Shown: positions 20,364 through 30,098 of the stretch, piece after piece | Layout: every line of letters begins with the position of its first letter | Position numbering within the stretch: position 1 is the first letter of the stretch | Position numbers and translations under genes: made by a program | The notes under the pieces: model-generated | Told to the model about the DNA's origin: nothing | Database searches by the model: none | The model's input: only the letters and a program-made list of their open reading frames with translations | Assembly (NCBI RefSeq): GCF_030540835.1 | Contig: NZ_JAUOEK010000142.1 | Location: forward strand, 62,001 to 126,000 | Source of the DNA: Flavivirga aquimarina | Lineage (GTDB): Bacteria; Bacteroidota; Bacteroidia; Flavobacteriales; Flavobacteriaceae | Reading direction: 5' to 3' | DNA length: 64,000 bases

Positions 20364-21466
20364 GACTACTTTATATAACAAATCAAATCTTCGCAGCTGC
20401 AGGCTTAGAAAGAGTACTATCGATTAAAGCGAGTGCTTTAGTGGAAGATTATGATTATGAAGTACATATTATCACTTTAAATCAAGGCGAAAAAGATTTG
20501 TTTTACCCATTTAGTAATAAGATTAAACTACACGATCTGAAAATTAAAGGTAAAAATATTTTATACATATCAAGTTATATCAGAAGTATTAGAACAGCCG
20601 TTAAAAGGATCAATCCAGACTGTATTTCTGTATGCGATGATGGTATTAAAGGGTTTTATTTACCGTTAGTCTTATTTAAAAAATATCCTGTAATTTATGA
20701 AAGGCATGCTTCAAAGCATATTTCTGTTAATAAAACAGGTTGGAAACAAAAGCTCAAATTTTATTTCCAAAACAAAATAATGCATTTTGGAGCTAGACAA
20801 TTTAACTCCTTTATCGTATTAACTGCTAATAATCTTAAAGAATGGAATTTAACCAATTTAAAAGTAATACCTAACCCACTCTCTTTAACCCCTAAAGAAG
20901 TTTCAAGTTTAAATCAAAAAAAAGTAATAGCAGTAGGCTCCCATTACCATCAAAAAGGATTTGATATATTATTAAATATATGGTCAAAAATCATTCATTC
21001 GTTTCCAGATTGGGAACTTGATATTTTTGGTAAAATAGATAAAAATCAAACCTATTTAAAGTTAGCTAAGAAATTAAATATTCACCATAAAGTAAATTTT
21101 TATGCTCCTGTAAAGGATATAGGGAGTAAATATAAAAACGCTTCTATTTATACCATGACTTCGAGATCTGAAGGCTTTGGCATGGTTCTTATAGAAGCTA
21201 TGGCATATGGACTTCCTTGCATTTCTTTCGATTGTCCGAGTGGTCCAAGAGATATTATTACAAATAGTAAAGATGGCTATTTAATTGAAAATGGCAATGA
21301 AGATGCTTTTGTAGAAAAGTTAAAATTTTTAATGAGCAATAAAACTGCTAGAATTAAAATGGGCGAAAACGCGCAAATAAAATCTAAAAATTATTTGCCT
21401 GAGCAAATAATTGGACAATGGCATTCGCTTTTCTGTAGTTTAAGACGTAAACCAAATACAAAATGA
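20360..21466 (+). CDS. Glycosyltransferase family 4 (GT-B)
   Basis: This 368-residue retaining GT-B enzyme has an N-terminal acceptor domain (YITNQIFAAAGLERVLSIKA) and a C-terminal Glycos_transf_1 domain. The latter contains KKVIAVGSHYHQKGFD, PVKDIGSKYKNAS and the nucleotide-sugar-binding E-x7-E motif in SRSEGFGMVLIEAMAYGLP. It overlaps the flanking genes by 4 bp on each side (ATGA arrangement). The sequence is of the type that transfers Gal, GalNAc or amino-sugars in Bacteroidota capsule loci, but the substrate cannot be assigned. Confidence 0.91.
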   Translation: MRLLYITNQIFAAAGLERVLSIKASALVEDYDYEVHIITLNQGEKDLFYPFSNKIKLHDLKIKGKNILYISSYIRSIRTAVKRINPDCISVCDDGIKGFYLPLVLFKKYPVIYERHASKHISVNKTGWKQKLKFYFQNKIMHFGARQFNSFIVLTANNLKEWNLTNLKVIPNPLSLTPKEVSSLNQKKVIAVGSHYHQKGFDILLNIWSKIIHSFPDWELDIFGKIDKNQTYLKLAKKLNIHHKVNFYAPVKDIGSKYKNASIYTMTSRSEGFGMVLIEAMAYGLPCISFDCPSGPRDIITNSKDGYLIENGNEDAFVEKLKFLMSNKTARIKMGENAQIKSKNYLPEQIIGQWHSLFCSLRRKPNTK

Positions 21467-22671
21467 AAAATATTCTGTTGATTTTACCATATGGAGGTGT
21501 TGGAGGCATGGAACGTTTAGCCTTAAACTTTTACAGTTGTTATAAAGATAAAGGTTATAATGTTAAGGCACTAAAATTTTTTGGTTTGGAATCCGATATT
21601 ATTAATTTTAATGAAGATGAGTTAATACTTTCTAATAAGGATTTATATGCTTTTAATAAATTAGAACGAATTAAGTTTTACCTACTCACGCCTATTAAAA
21701 TTAGACGTATTATAAAAACACATAATATAACTCACAGTATATCTTTTGGTGATTTAACGAATATTTTCAGTGCGCTAACATATACTAATGAGAAAAAAAT
21801 TGGAAGTATACATGCTCTTAAAAGTGTAGAGCTAAGTAATAATAGCATATTTAGCAAATTAACACGCCTATCTTATAAAACCAGCTATAGAAAATTTGAT
21901 AAAATGGTTAGTATTAGCCATGCTATCAAAAAAGATTTGATCGAAAATTGTGGCTATAAATTTGAATCGAATTTGAAGGTTATATACAATCCACATGATA
22001 CGAAAACTATACTTGAGCTGGGGCAAAGGCAGATTGAGGATAATGAAGAAAAACTCATATTCAACAAGAATGTTATTGTATTTTTAGGTCGAATGTCTGT
22101 GCAAAAATCGCCATGGCATCTAATAAACGCATTTAGCTTATTAAAAGAAAAGAAAGATGTTAATTTAGTTTTTATTGGAGATGGGGACAAACAGGTTATA
22201 AATATAATTTCCAAAATGATAAAACATTACAGCATTGAAGATAGTGTATATTTTATGGGGCGTAAGTCTAACCCATATAAATATTTGTCAAAAGCTAAAA
22301 CACTTGTATTAACGTCACATTATGAAGGCACTCCTAATGTAATTATCGAAGCGATAGCTTTAAATATCCCGGTAGTTTCTTCAAACTGTACAAATGGTAT
22401 AGCTGAATTAATGAGTCTTAATCATAGCGAGGTAATTTCTTCAAATCAAAATATTGAAGTAGAGAGTGGAATTATTACGCCTAACGTTTACAAGGGAATT
22501 ATAGGAATCCCAGAAAATACGTTAAATATTTCAGAAGAAGAGAGGAAAGTTGCTGATGCCTTGTTTGAAGTAATTAATAATGAGAATCATAAAATTTCTG
22601 TTTCGAAGAATTCTAAAAAGCTAACTAAAAAATTTGATGTTGATTATGTTTGTGATTCGTATTTAGAATAA
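21463..22671 (+). CDS. Glycosyltransferase family 4 (GT-B)
   Basis: This 402-residue GT-B enzyme has the N-terminal LPYGGVGGMERLALNFY motif and a C-terminal Glycos_transf_1 domain with VIVFLGRMSVQKSPWHLI and HYEGTPNVIIEAIALNIPVV (E-x7-E). The roughly 60 residues after the catalytic domain (GIAELMSLNHSEVIS onward) are a little longer than in the preceding paralogue. It starts 4 bp inside the upstream gene. A 38-bp gap then leads to the second MBOAT gene. The substrate is unknown. Confidence 0.91.
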   Translation: MKNILLILPYGGVGGMERLALNFYSCYKDKGYNVKALKFFGLESDIINFNEDELILSNKDLYAFNKLERIKFYLLTPIKIRRIIKTHNITHSISFGDLTNIFSALTYTNEKKIGSIHALKSVELSNNSIFSKLTRLSYKTSYRKFDKMVSISHAIKKDLIENCGYKFESNLKVIYNPHDTKTILELGQRQIEDNEEKLIFNKNVIVFLGRMSVQKSPWHLINAFSLLKEKKDVNLVFIGDGDKQVINIISKMIKHYSIEDSVYFMGRKSNPYKYLSKAKTLVLTSHYEGTPNVIIEAIALNIPVVSSNCTNGIAELMSLNHSEVISSNQNIEVESGIITPNVYKGIIGIPENTLNISEEERKVADALFEVINNENHKISVSKNSKKLTKKFDVDYVCDSYLE

Positions 22672-22709
22672 CGACTTGTAAAAGATCAAGTTTTAACAAA
22701 AGACAAAAT

Positions 22710-24140
22710 ATGTTATTTAACTCAATAGAATATCTGTTTTTTTTGCCAATTGCTTTCATTTTATATTGGTTCGTTTTTCATAAAAGACTAAATTTTCAAA
22801 ACACTTTATTACTCGTTTTAAGTTATATTTTTTATGGCTGGTGGGACTGGAGGTTTTTATCATTAATTATTTTTAGTTCAATTATTGACTACACTTGCGG
22901 TTTACAAATAGAAAAATCGCCATCTAAAAAAACAAAGAAACGCTTGTTGATTGTAAGCATGATAGTTAACTTAGGTTTTTTGGGTGTTTTTAAATACTTT
23001 AATTTCTTTTCAGAATCGTTATCTAATGCCTTTAATTCTGTTGGTTATCAATTTGGCCCATTAACATTAGAAGTGATATTACCGGTTGGTATAAGTTTTT
23101 ACACTTTCCAAACAATGAGTTATACCATTGATGTTTACAAGGGCAAGTTAAAACCTACAAAAAATATCATTTCATTTTTTGCCTTTGTAAGTTTTTTTCC
23201 TCAATTAGTTGCCGGTCCAATAGAAAGAGCTACTAATTTGCTTCCTCAATTTTACACTAAAAGACGTTTTGATTATAAAAATGCTGTGAATGGGTTGCGG
23301 CAAATCCTTTGGGGGTTATTTAAAAAAATTGTCGTTGCTGATAATTGTGCCATTGTCGTTAATCAGGTTTTTGATAATCATTTAGATTATAGTGCTAGTA
23401 CATTAGCTGTAGGAGCTATCTTTTTTGCCTTTCAAATTTATGGGGATTTTTCCGGGTATTCGGATATAGCCATAGGTACATCAAGATTATTTGGTTTTAA
23501 TTTAATGCAAAATTTTGCTTTTCCATACTTTTCTAGGGATATTGCAGAATTTTGGAGGCGTTGGCACATATCGCTTTCAACATGGTTTAGAGACTATTTA
23601 TATATTCCCTTAGGTGGTAGTAAAGGAGGGTTATGGCTAAAAATCAGAAATACATTTATAATATTTATTGTGAGTGGTTTTTGGCATGGAGCCAATTGGA
23701 CTTTTATTTTTTGGGGAACACTTAATGCAATCTATTTTTTACCATTATTATTACTAAAAAGGAATAGGATTCATACTAACAATATAGCAGAAAACAAGTT
23801 ATTTATAAGTTTTACAGAAATTTATCAGGTTTTAATAACTTTTACAATAACAACAATCGCTTGGGTTTTTTTTAGAGCGGAATCTATAGAACAGGGCTTT
23901 TCATATGTAATTAGTTTATTTTCTAAATCTATGCTAACAATGCCTAGTGTCGATATAAAACCCTTCTTGTTTATTTTTATCTTATTAATATTCGAGTGGT
24001 TATTTAGGGATAAAAAACATGGGCTGGAATTAAGCAATTTAAAAATAGCCTCTATAAGGTGGGGAATTTACACGTTAATTTTTATGATCATCCTATTTTT
24101 TGGAGCACAATCACAATCGTTCATTTATTTTCAGTTTTGA
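22710..24140 (+). CDS. MBOAT family O-acyltransferase, copy 2
   Basis: This 476-residue polytopic membrane acyltransferase is closely related to copy 1 at 13799. Both share FYGWWDWRFL, ILPVGISFYTFQT, FFPQLVAGPIERATNLLPQF, QIYGDFSGYSDIAIGTSRLFGF, FWRRWHISLS and GFWHGANWTF at matching positions, including His286 and His326. It would deliver an acyl group to the periplasmic side for transfer to the polymer. The SGNH-like gene starting 1 bp downstream is its presumed partner. That partner belongs to a different subgroup from the copy 1 partner. Confidence 0.93.
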   Translation: MLFNSIEYLFFLPIAFILYWFVFHKRLNFQNTLLLVLSYIFYGWWDWRFLSLIIFSSIIDYTCGLQIEKSPSKKTKKRLLIVSMIVNLGFLGVFKYFNFFSESLSNAFNSVGYQFGPLTLEVILPVGISFYTFQTMSYTIDVYKGKLKPTKNIISFFAFVSFFPQLVAGPIERATNLLPQFYTKRRFDYKNAVNGLRQILWGLFKKIVVADNCAIVVNQVFDNHLDYSASTLAVGAIFFAFQIYGDFSGYSDIAIGTSRLFGFNLMQNFAFPYFSRDIAEFWRRWHISLSTWFRDYLYIPLGGSKGGLWLKIRNTFIIFIVSGFWHGANWTFIFWGTLNAIYFLPLLLLKRNRIHTNNIAENKLFISFTEIYQVLITFTITTIAWVFFRAESIEQGFSYVISLFSKSMLTMPSVDIKPFLFIFILLIFEWLFRDKKHGLELSNLKIASIRWGIYTLIFMIILFFGAQSQSFIYFQF

Positions 24141-24141
24141 T

Positions 24142-25071
24142 ATGAAAAAGTTTATTTTTAAATGTCTTGCATTTTTTATTATAGTGTTAATAATAATGTC
24201 TTCTGCCTTAATGCAGTATGGGTGTTATATTGATTTTTTTTATAACAAGTTCACAACTCCAAAATCGAAGTCTCTTATAATTGGTGATAGCAGGGGGTTA
24301 CAAGGCTTTCAGCCAAAAATTATTAACAAAAAACTTAAAGCAGATAATTTTGAACTTCCAATCTCTAATTATAGCTTTACAATAGCTCAAGCTCATATAG
24401 GAGAATTATATAGAAAAAGTATATTAAAAAAACTTGATGACACATCAAAAAAAGGCTTATTTATTATCTCATTGTCACCTTGGATGTTGGGATCGAAAAA
24501 AAGTAATAATAATCTAGCTGGCGAGTTTAAAGAAAGTGGAACACCCCCACATAATATGAGAAATGTTTCTTCTAACCCTAATTTTGAGTACTTGCTTAAA
24601 AACCTTAATTATTTTAATTTTAAAGGTGTTTTTAGGAAAAATTCAACCCTTCACAAAGATGGTTGGTTAGAAGCTAATAATTTACCAAAGGATAGTATTA
24701 CATTTAAAGAGTGGAAAAATTCTCAGCTAAAAATTTTTAAAGGTTTTATAAAAGACTACAATGTTTCAGATTACCGAAAAAAAAGTCTGGACACACTTAT
24801 AAAAGATCTCAAACTCCATGGAGAAGTTTATATAGTAAGAACTCCTATTGACAGAGAGGTGTTGGAATTAGAAAATATTTTCTTTCCAAATTTTGATCTT
24901 TTTATGAAGAATATTTGTGAAACAAATAAAATTACTTATTTAAATTATACCAAACTTAATTCTAAGCTAAAGTTTCAAACTTATGATGGCCACCATTTAG
25001 ATAAATATGGAGGTGTTACTTTCACTACATCTGTTTGTGATTCAATAGTACAAAAAAATGATTTAAAATAA
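24142..25071 (+). CDS. Membrane-anchored SGNH-like partner of MBOAT copy 2
   Basis: This protein has 309 residues from the ATG at 24142, one base after the MBOAT stop; an earlier in-frame start would lie inside the MBOAT gene. It has an N-terminal membrane helix (about 5-25), then SLIIGDSRGLQGFQP with a classical GDS nucleophile motif, and near the C-terminus YDGHHLDKYGG with the D-x-x-H pair. Between them are ISLSPWMLG, SNPNFEYLLKN and EVYIVRTPID, which align with the partner of MBOAT copy 3 (32091-33038). It is likely the periplasmic acyl-handling component. A 128-bp gap without a visible gene follows. Confidence 0.78.
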   Translation: MKKFIFKCLAFFIIVLIIMSSALMQYGCYIDFFYNKFTTPKSKSLIIGDSRGLQGFQPKIINKKLKADNFELPISNYSFTIAQAHIGELYRKSILKKLDDTSKKGLFIISLSPWMLGSKKSNNNLAGEFKESGTPPHNMRNVSSNPNFEYLLKNLNYFNFKGVFRKNSTLHKDGWLEANNLPKDSITFKEWKNSQLKIFKGFIKDYNVSDYRKKSLDTLIKDLKLHGEVYIVRTPIDREVLELENIFFPNFDLFMKNICETNKITYLNYTKLNSKLKFQTYDGHHLDKYGGVTFTTSVCDSIVQKNDLK

Positions 25072-25199
25072 AATGACTAGCTTTATAACAACGTTAAATG
25101 CATCATGTCGTATTATTTTCAATAAATAATTTTAATTTTTAATTTTTGCGCTAATTTACTACAATATACATTTTAAATGAAAGCATTTTGGATTAATAG

Positions 25200-26297
25200 A
25201 TGATTGATTTTATACCTTTACAGCATTATTACGATATATATATAAACTTAGTCTTTTTTATAGTTATTTGTATATTATTGCACACATATACATTAACTGG
25301 ATATGAAGAGAAAGTATTTGCCTTAAATAGATCTTTATCTATTTTTATACTGGTTTTTCTAATAATATTTATTGGGTTTAGGCCTATTAGTGGGCTTTAT
25401 TTTGTCGATATGTCTACCTATGCAAGTTCATTTGAATTGTATAAATCAGGTATGCCTTTATTTACCGAGGGTGATATAGGGTTTGATTTGTTCATGTTTT
25501 ATTTAGCCAAGTTAGGTTCTATTGACTTGTTTTTTGTTTTGTGTGCCGTCCTTTATATTTTGCCGCTATACATTGCTAGTAAGATATGGTTTCCAAAATA
25601 CCATTTATTTGCATTCATTATGCTACTAGCATCATTTTCATTTTACACATATGGTGTTAATGGTATGCGAAATGGCATAGCAACATCATTATTCATCTTA
25701 GGAATTTCATTAAGTGAAAAAAGGGTGTTAATGATAGTCGTATTATTAATTGCCATGAGTATACATCAAAGTATGAAATTACCAGTCTTGGCATTTATTC
25801 TCACTTATTTTATAGATGACTCAAAAAAATATTTTCTGTTTTGGGTGTTCTCAATTTTCCTATCAATTGCAATCGGCCCTACACTCGTTTCATTATTTAG
25901 TCAATTAGGATTAGGGGGAGAAAAGCTAAGTGGTTATTTGGCAACGAAACCTAGTGCTGAAGATTTTAAAAGTGTGGGGTTCAGGTATGATTTTTTAATA
26001 TATGGTGCCATACCAGTCTATGCAGGGTATTATTTTATCATTAAAAAAAAATATTCGGATGTCTTATATAAGCGTATTCTACATACCTATCTAATTTGTA
26101 ATGCCATGTGGATTATGGTTAATACAGCCAATTTTTCAAATAGGTTTGCTTATTTATCCTGGTTCTTAATGGGGATAGTTATTTGTTACCCTTACTTAAA
26201 GCAAATCTTTTGGAAAAAACAATTTTACAAAATAGGAATCATTACTCTATTATATTTTAGTTTTACTTATTTAATGTCTTATGTATACTATGGATAA
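25200..26297 (+). CDS. Repeat-unit polymerase, EpsG/Wzy-like
   Basis: This 365-residue integral membrane protein has about 10-11 hydrophobic segments. Segment FIGFRPISGLYFVDMSTYASSFE, then a GDIGFDLFMFYLAKLGS loop and TYGVNGMRNGIATSLFILG, match the EpsG family, which acts as Wzy-type polymerase in many capsule loci. It would join flipped repeat units at the periplasmic face of the inner membrane. It is the only polymerase-like gene in the window. It follows a 128-bp gap and overlaps the next glycosyltransferase gene. The exact linkage made cannot be inferred. Confidence 0.85.
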   Translation: MIDFIPLQHYYDIYINLVFFIVICILLHTYTLTGYEEKVFALNRSLSIFILVFLIIFIGFRPISGLYFVDMSTYASSFELYKSGMPLFTEGDIGFDLFMFYLAKLGSIDLFFVLCAVLYILPLYIASKIWFPKYHLFAFIMLLASFSFYTYGVNGMRNGIATSLFILGISLSEKRVLMIVVLLIAMSIHQSMKLPVLAFILTYFIDDSKKYFLFWVFSIFLSIAIGPTLVSLFSQLGLGGEKLSGYLATKPSAEDFKSVGFRYDFLIYGAIPVYAGYYFIIKKKYSDVLYKRILHTYLICNAMWIMVNTANFSNRFAYLSWFLMGIVICYPYLKQIFWKKQFYKIGIITLLYFSFTYLMSYVYYG

Positions 26298-27309
26298 CAC
26301 CAAATCTATAATAAAAATATCTATTATCATACCTGTCTTTAATGTTGAAAAATTTTTAAACAAATGTATATCAAGTATAGTAAATCAGGAAGTTGACTCT
26401 GATAAATTTGAAATTATAGCAGTAAATGATGGTTCTACAGATGGTAGCTTAAATGTTCTGGAAGAAATAAAGAAAAAAACTAAAAACCTTAAAATAATTA
26501 CTCAAGAAAACCAGGGGCTTAGTGGTGCACGCAATACCGGATTAGAAAATGCTGATGGACAATATATCTTATTTGTTGATTCAGATGACTATATCTTACC
26601 TAATGCATTAAAAGTATTAGTTGAAAAAGGAGTTAATCGCGAAATTGACATACTAGAATTTGGAGCTGAAGGGGTAACTCCTGAAAATAAAGTTACTTAT
26701 TCTACAACAGCTACTACAAACAACGAAGTACTAACAGGAGAACAATACTTATCACAAATTAACTATATGGGTTCTGCTTGCAATAAACTATACCGCTTAA
26801 CTTTTTTAAATGAAAATAATTTGCGGTTTATGCCAAATGTTTATATCGAAGATATTGAGTTTAATACCAGAGCTGTTTTCTTAAGTAAAAAAATTATAGC
26901 AATCAAGGATATATTAGCTCATTTTTTGCAACGTGAAGGTTCGATAACACGGACAAAAAACTTTGTTAAAAAAGAAAAAATGATATTTGACATTTTTACA
27001 GTTTTAAACTCTATAAACAGTTTTACAGAAAAAAACGTAACTAAAGAATCGATAGCATATATACCTTTAAAAAAAAGAGTTAGTGCATTAATAGCGACAA
27101 TGCTTTTAAGAGTGTTAAAAGAGACTAAAACAATAAAAATCAAAAAGAATATTATAATTAAACTTAAAAATCAGGATTTATACCCTATTGTTTTTAAGCC
27201 AAAAACGAAAAGTAAAAAGTGGTTCGTTTTTTTTGCGAACCAATATCAGTTATTCTCTTTAAGTTGCATAATCTTTTGCAAATATAATATCCTACGATAT
27301 GGAAGATAA
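26290..27309 (+). CDS. Glycosyltransferase family 2
   Basis: This GT-A enzyme of 339 residues starts at the ATG at 26290 (MDNTKSIIKI); an ATG three codons earlier at 26281 is the alternative. Both overlap the polymerase gene. Motifs are ISIIIPVFNVEKFLNKC, VNDGSTDGSL, GLSGARNTGLENADG and the DxD-type LFVDSDDYI. A basic C-terminal tail follows. It resembles the glycosyltransferase at 19365 in plan and length. Its stop lies 8 bp inside the next gene. The donor sugar is unknown. Confidence 0.92.
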   Translation: MDNTKSIIKISIIIPVFNVEKFLNKCISSIVNQEVDSDKFEIIAVNDGSTDGSLNVLEEIKKKTKNLKIITQENQGLSGARNTGLENADGQYILFVDSDDYILPNALKVLVEKGVNREIDILEFGAEGVTPENKVTYSTTATTNNEVLTGEQYLSQINYMGSACNKLYRLTFLNENNLRFMPNVYIEDIEFNTRAVFLSKKIIAIKDILAHFLQREGSITRTKNFVKKEKMIFDIFTVLNSINSFTEKNVTKESIAYIPLKKRVSALIATMLLRVLKETKTIKIKKNIIIKLKNQDLYPIVFKPKTKSKKWFVFFANQYQLFSLSCIIFCKYNILRYGR

Positions 27310-28159
27310 AATTGCTATTTTAATTCTTGCTCACCACAACCCTGATCAGCTAACTACTTTAATAGAACACTTAAGTGAAAATTTTATTGTTTATGTGCAA
27401 ATAGATAAGAAATCTACGTTGTTGATATCAGAATTACCCAAGCATGATAATGTATTCTATTTTAAGGAAGTTAATGTTTACTGGGGTGATTATAGTCTGG
27501 TCGAAAACATGTTGTTTGTTTTAGAAAAAGCCTTTAAAAATAATCATAGTCATTATTTGTTTATTAGTGGAGATGATTTCCCAATAAAACCAAACAAAGA
27601 AATTATTGATTTTTTGACTGTTAACAATAGTAATATATACATGTATGCTAATCCTCTGCCTATAAAAACATGGACTTTCAATAACGGATTTGATAGAGTT
27701 GACAGATATTGGTATATGAAAATAAAATCAAGAAATACTGTAAAAGCTATAAATAGAATATTACTTTACGTGCAAAGAATATTTGGAATAAAAATAAAAC
27801 GTTTTCCTATAAAGCTTTATGCTGGTTCTCAATGGCTAAATTTAACACATGAAGCCTTAAAGGCTGTTTTTAATTTTTTAAACTCGAACCCTGAATATTT
27901 AAAAAAATTAAAATATTCCAGAGCAACAGATGAAATGTGGATTCAAACCATTATTATGAATAATAGTGTATTAAAAGAAAAAGTTATTAATAATGATTTG
28001 AGATATATTGATTGGGAAACAGGTCCTGAATTCCCCAGAGTATTAAATGAAAATGATGAAAAATTGTTACTAAAAAGTAATGCTTTATTTGCACGTAAGT
28101 TTAACTTTAATAGAGATAAAAAGTTTATTAACTCATTTTTAAATAAATTAAATAGTTAG
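27299..28159 (+). CDS. Core-2/I-branching beta-glycosyltransferase-like protein (GT14)
   Basis: This 286-residue protein begins MEDKIAILILAHHNPDQ, followed by VYVQIDKKS, VYWGDYSLVENML and YLFISGDDFPIKPNKEI, the hallmarks of the GT14 beta-1,6-N-acetylglucosaminyltransferase-like family found in many bacterial polysaccharide loci. The SQWLNLT and ATDEMWIQTI segments in the C-terminal half fit the catalytic region. It probably adds a side-branch sugar. It overlaps the previous glycosyltransferase by 11 bp and is the last gene before a strong terminator. Confidence 0.88.
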   Translation: MEDKIAILILAHHNPDQLTTLIEHLSENFIVYVQIDKKSTLLISELPKHDNVFYFKEVNVYWGDYSLVENMLFVLEKAFKNNHSHYLFISGDDFPIKPNKEIIDFLTVNNSNIYMYANPLPIKTWTFNNGFDRVDRYWYMKIKSRNTVKAINRILLYVQRIFGIKIKRFPIKLYAGSQWLNLTHEALKAVFNFLNSNPEYLKKLKYSRATDEMWIQTIIMNNSVLKEKVINNDLRYIDWETGPEFPRVLNENDEKLLLKSNALFARKFNFNRDKKFINSFLNKLNS

Positions 28160-28187
28160 AGATTTTTAATCCCAATAGTAAAAAAAA

Positions 28188-28217
28188 CTCCTTATGATTT
28201 TTATAAGGAGCTTTTTT
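28188..28217. terminator. Bidirectional intrinsic terminator
   Basis: An 8-bp perfect stem, CTCCTTAT (28188-28195) with ATAAGGAG (28203-28210), encloses a 7-base loop. It is preceded by a run of A and followed by a run of six T, so it works on both strands. It lies between the convergent GT14 gene and the beta-helix lipoprotein gene and ends the long plus-strand operon. Confidence 0.88.
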
Positions 28218-28235
28218 AACACATAAAAATATATC

Positions 28236-30098
28236 TTAATTCTCAATATTATTAGTTTCGGTAAAGTTGGGAGAGTCAACCACTAGCAATCTAGCTTTGG
28301 TAAGTGTGTTATTTTTAATAGTAACATTAGGACTCTCTTTTACATAAACATAATAGCCGGTTTCTCTGGCAATGAATTGATTATTATCAAAAGTAACCGA
28401 ATTGTTTGCAGATTCACTATCTAAATTAGTTAATTGCCAGTTCATTGGAGACCTGTTCACTTCTATACGATTGTTAGTAAATATCATATTCCCAGAAGCT
28501 TGAAAAGCCGAAATACCAACGCCTTCAGTTCCATTAATTACATTGTTTTCAAAAATGTAACTTGACGTTCGCTTGGGTTCAATACCAACATTGAAATCTG
28601 TTATGGTATTTTCAGATATCACACCAGATTCTCCATTGGCAATTATACCTACTCTAAACCCAGAAATAGTGTTTCCTTTAACTTCATAACTTCCTTCACT
28701 ATAACCTGTAGATATGGCTACTCCCTCTCTATTATCAGCAGCTTCTAACGTATTATTAATAAATTTTGTTCTCCACCCATGATTTGCACTAATAGCAGCA
28801 TCAGAAAAATTATCTCTTATTTCAACATCTTCTCCTGCGTAATCAATAATACTGCCATTTGCATTACCTATAAATGTACAGCCTTTTATTAAAAGCCTCT
28901 GTACTCTAGCATAATACACTAGATTATTAGGATCATCACCACCAATAAAAGGTTCAATATCCAATCCTGTTCTGGGAAGTACTCCATTAGAATTATACTG
29001 AGTAGTATTACCACTAGCGTCTTTTTCTTGTAAACCTATACCAGCTTTAGTAACTAAACAATTTTCAATAACACAATCGTCACCATCAGAAACAGTAATG
29101 TTATTACGTCTGGACTCATTCATAGTACAATTTTTAACTATTATATTTTCATTGAAGATTGAACCATTATATCTATATTCATTCGGGTTACCTAAAACAA
29201 AAGCATCCCCAGTAGCATCAGACATATAGACATTATCTATAACCGAATTTTTTACTCCGGACAATTGAAGTAATACTGGCCATTCATGAGAACTTCTATT
29301 AACAGTACCATTACTAATTATTTTATAATCATGATCCCAGCGATCACCTATTAAATTACCTCCTGATATTTTAACATTATTTTTTTCATATAATGCTAAT
29401 AAGATGGAAAAAGGTAGGTCATTCGGTTGAACTCTTAAATAAGTATCATCAGACATTTCTAAAGTAAAATTTGATGGTAAATGAATTGCGTCTTCTGCCA
29501 AATCTTTTGGCGTGCCATATATACCAACTTTAAAATAAGCATCCATTTTATCTAAAACGAAAGTTGAAATACCTATACTAGGAGCTTTATCAATTATGTC
29601 TTGCAAAATTGTTTTATTTTTTAAAGCAATTTCATCAGAAACTTTTCCTTCAATAATACCCCATCGATCTGGATCAAAAGTAAAAATTGGATCTTTAACT
29701 TGTGGACTTGATCCTGTAAGATTTAGTGATGGATTTAAGAAACTTCCGTCAATTAAACCTCCATCTCCAAAATTAAGTGTTCCATTAATAATATCTCCAC
29801 CATCGTAGTCAATGGTAATATTTGCAGGTAAATTAACTGTTTGACCTCCAAGATCCATAATACAATTAATAGTCACAGTAGAATTTGATTCTATATTTTC
29901 CAGTGTAAAATCACATGGTAAAGTTGCATCAACTTCATTTTCGTCATTCTCATCCACATCTGTATCTTCATCGTTCGTAGGGTCTTCCTCATCAACCACT
30001 ATAACGGGCTCTTCAACAAATAACTCTTCTTTATTACATGATATCGCCGATATCGCTAAAATTATGACAAACAGCATAGTTTTTAAAATCCTTTTCAT
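28236..30098 (-). CDS. Right-handed parallel beta-helix lipoprotein
   Basis: The start is taken at the ATG at 30098, which gives a proper lipoprotein signal (MKRILKTMLFVIILAISAISC, Cys21). A longer in-frame start 12 codons upstream would bury the signal. The mature protein (620 residues in total) has a very acidic linker rich in Asp and Glu (about residues 25-58), a small beta-rich domain, and then a long array of beta-helix coils rich in Asn (such as IENCLVTKAGIG and VKGNTISGFRVGI). Such folds are used by polysaccharide lyases, C5-epimerases and glycan-binding proteins. It is the only minus-strand gene in the middle of the locus, so it may process or bind the secreted polymer. No catalytic residues could be assigned. 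Confidence 0.82.
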   Translation of the reverse strand: MKRILKTMLFVIILAISAISCNKEELFVEEPVIVVDEEDPTNDEDTDVDENDENEVDATLPCDFTLENIESNSTVTINCIMDLGGQTVNLPANITIDYDGGDIINGTLNFGDGGLIDGSFLNPSLNLTGSSPQVKDPIFTFDPDRWGIIEGKVSDEIALKNKTILQDIIDKAPSIGISTFVLDKMDAYFKVGIYGTPKDLAEDAIHLPSNFTLEMSDDTYLRVQPNDLPFSILLALYEKNNVKISGGNLIGDRWDHDYKIISNGTVNRSSHEWPVLLQLSGVKNSVIDNVYMSDATGDAFVLGNPNEYRYNGSIFNENIIVKNCTMNESRRNNITVSDGDDCVIENCLVTKAGIGLQEKDASGNTTQYNSNGVLPRTGLDIEPFIGGDDPNNLVYYARVQRLLIKGCTFIGNANGSIIDYAGEDVEIRDNFSDAAISANHGWRTKFINNTLEAADNREGVAISTGYSEGSYEVKGNTISGFRVGIIANGESGVISENTITDFNVGIEPKRTSSYIFENNVINGTEGVGISAFQASGNMIFTNNRIEVNRSPMNWQLTNLDSESANNSVTFDNNQFIARETGYYVYVKESPNVTIKNNTLTKARLLVVDSPNFTETNNIEN

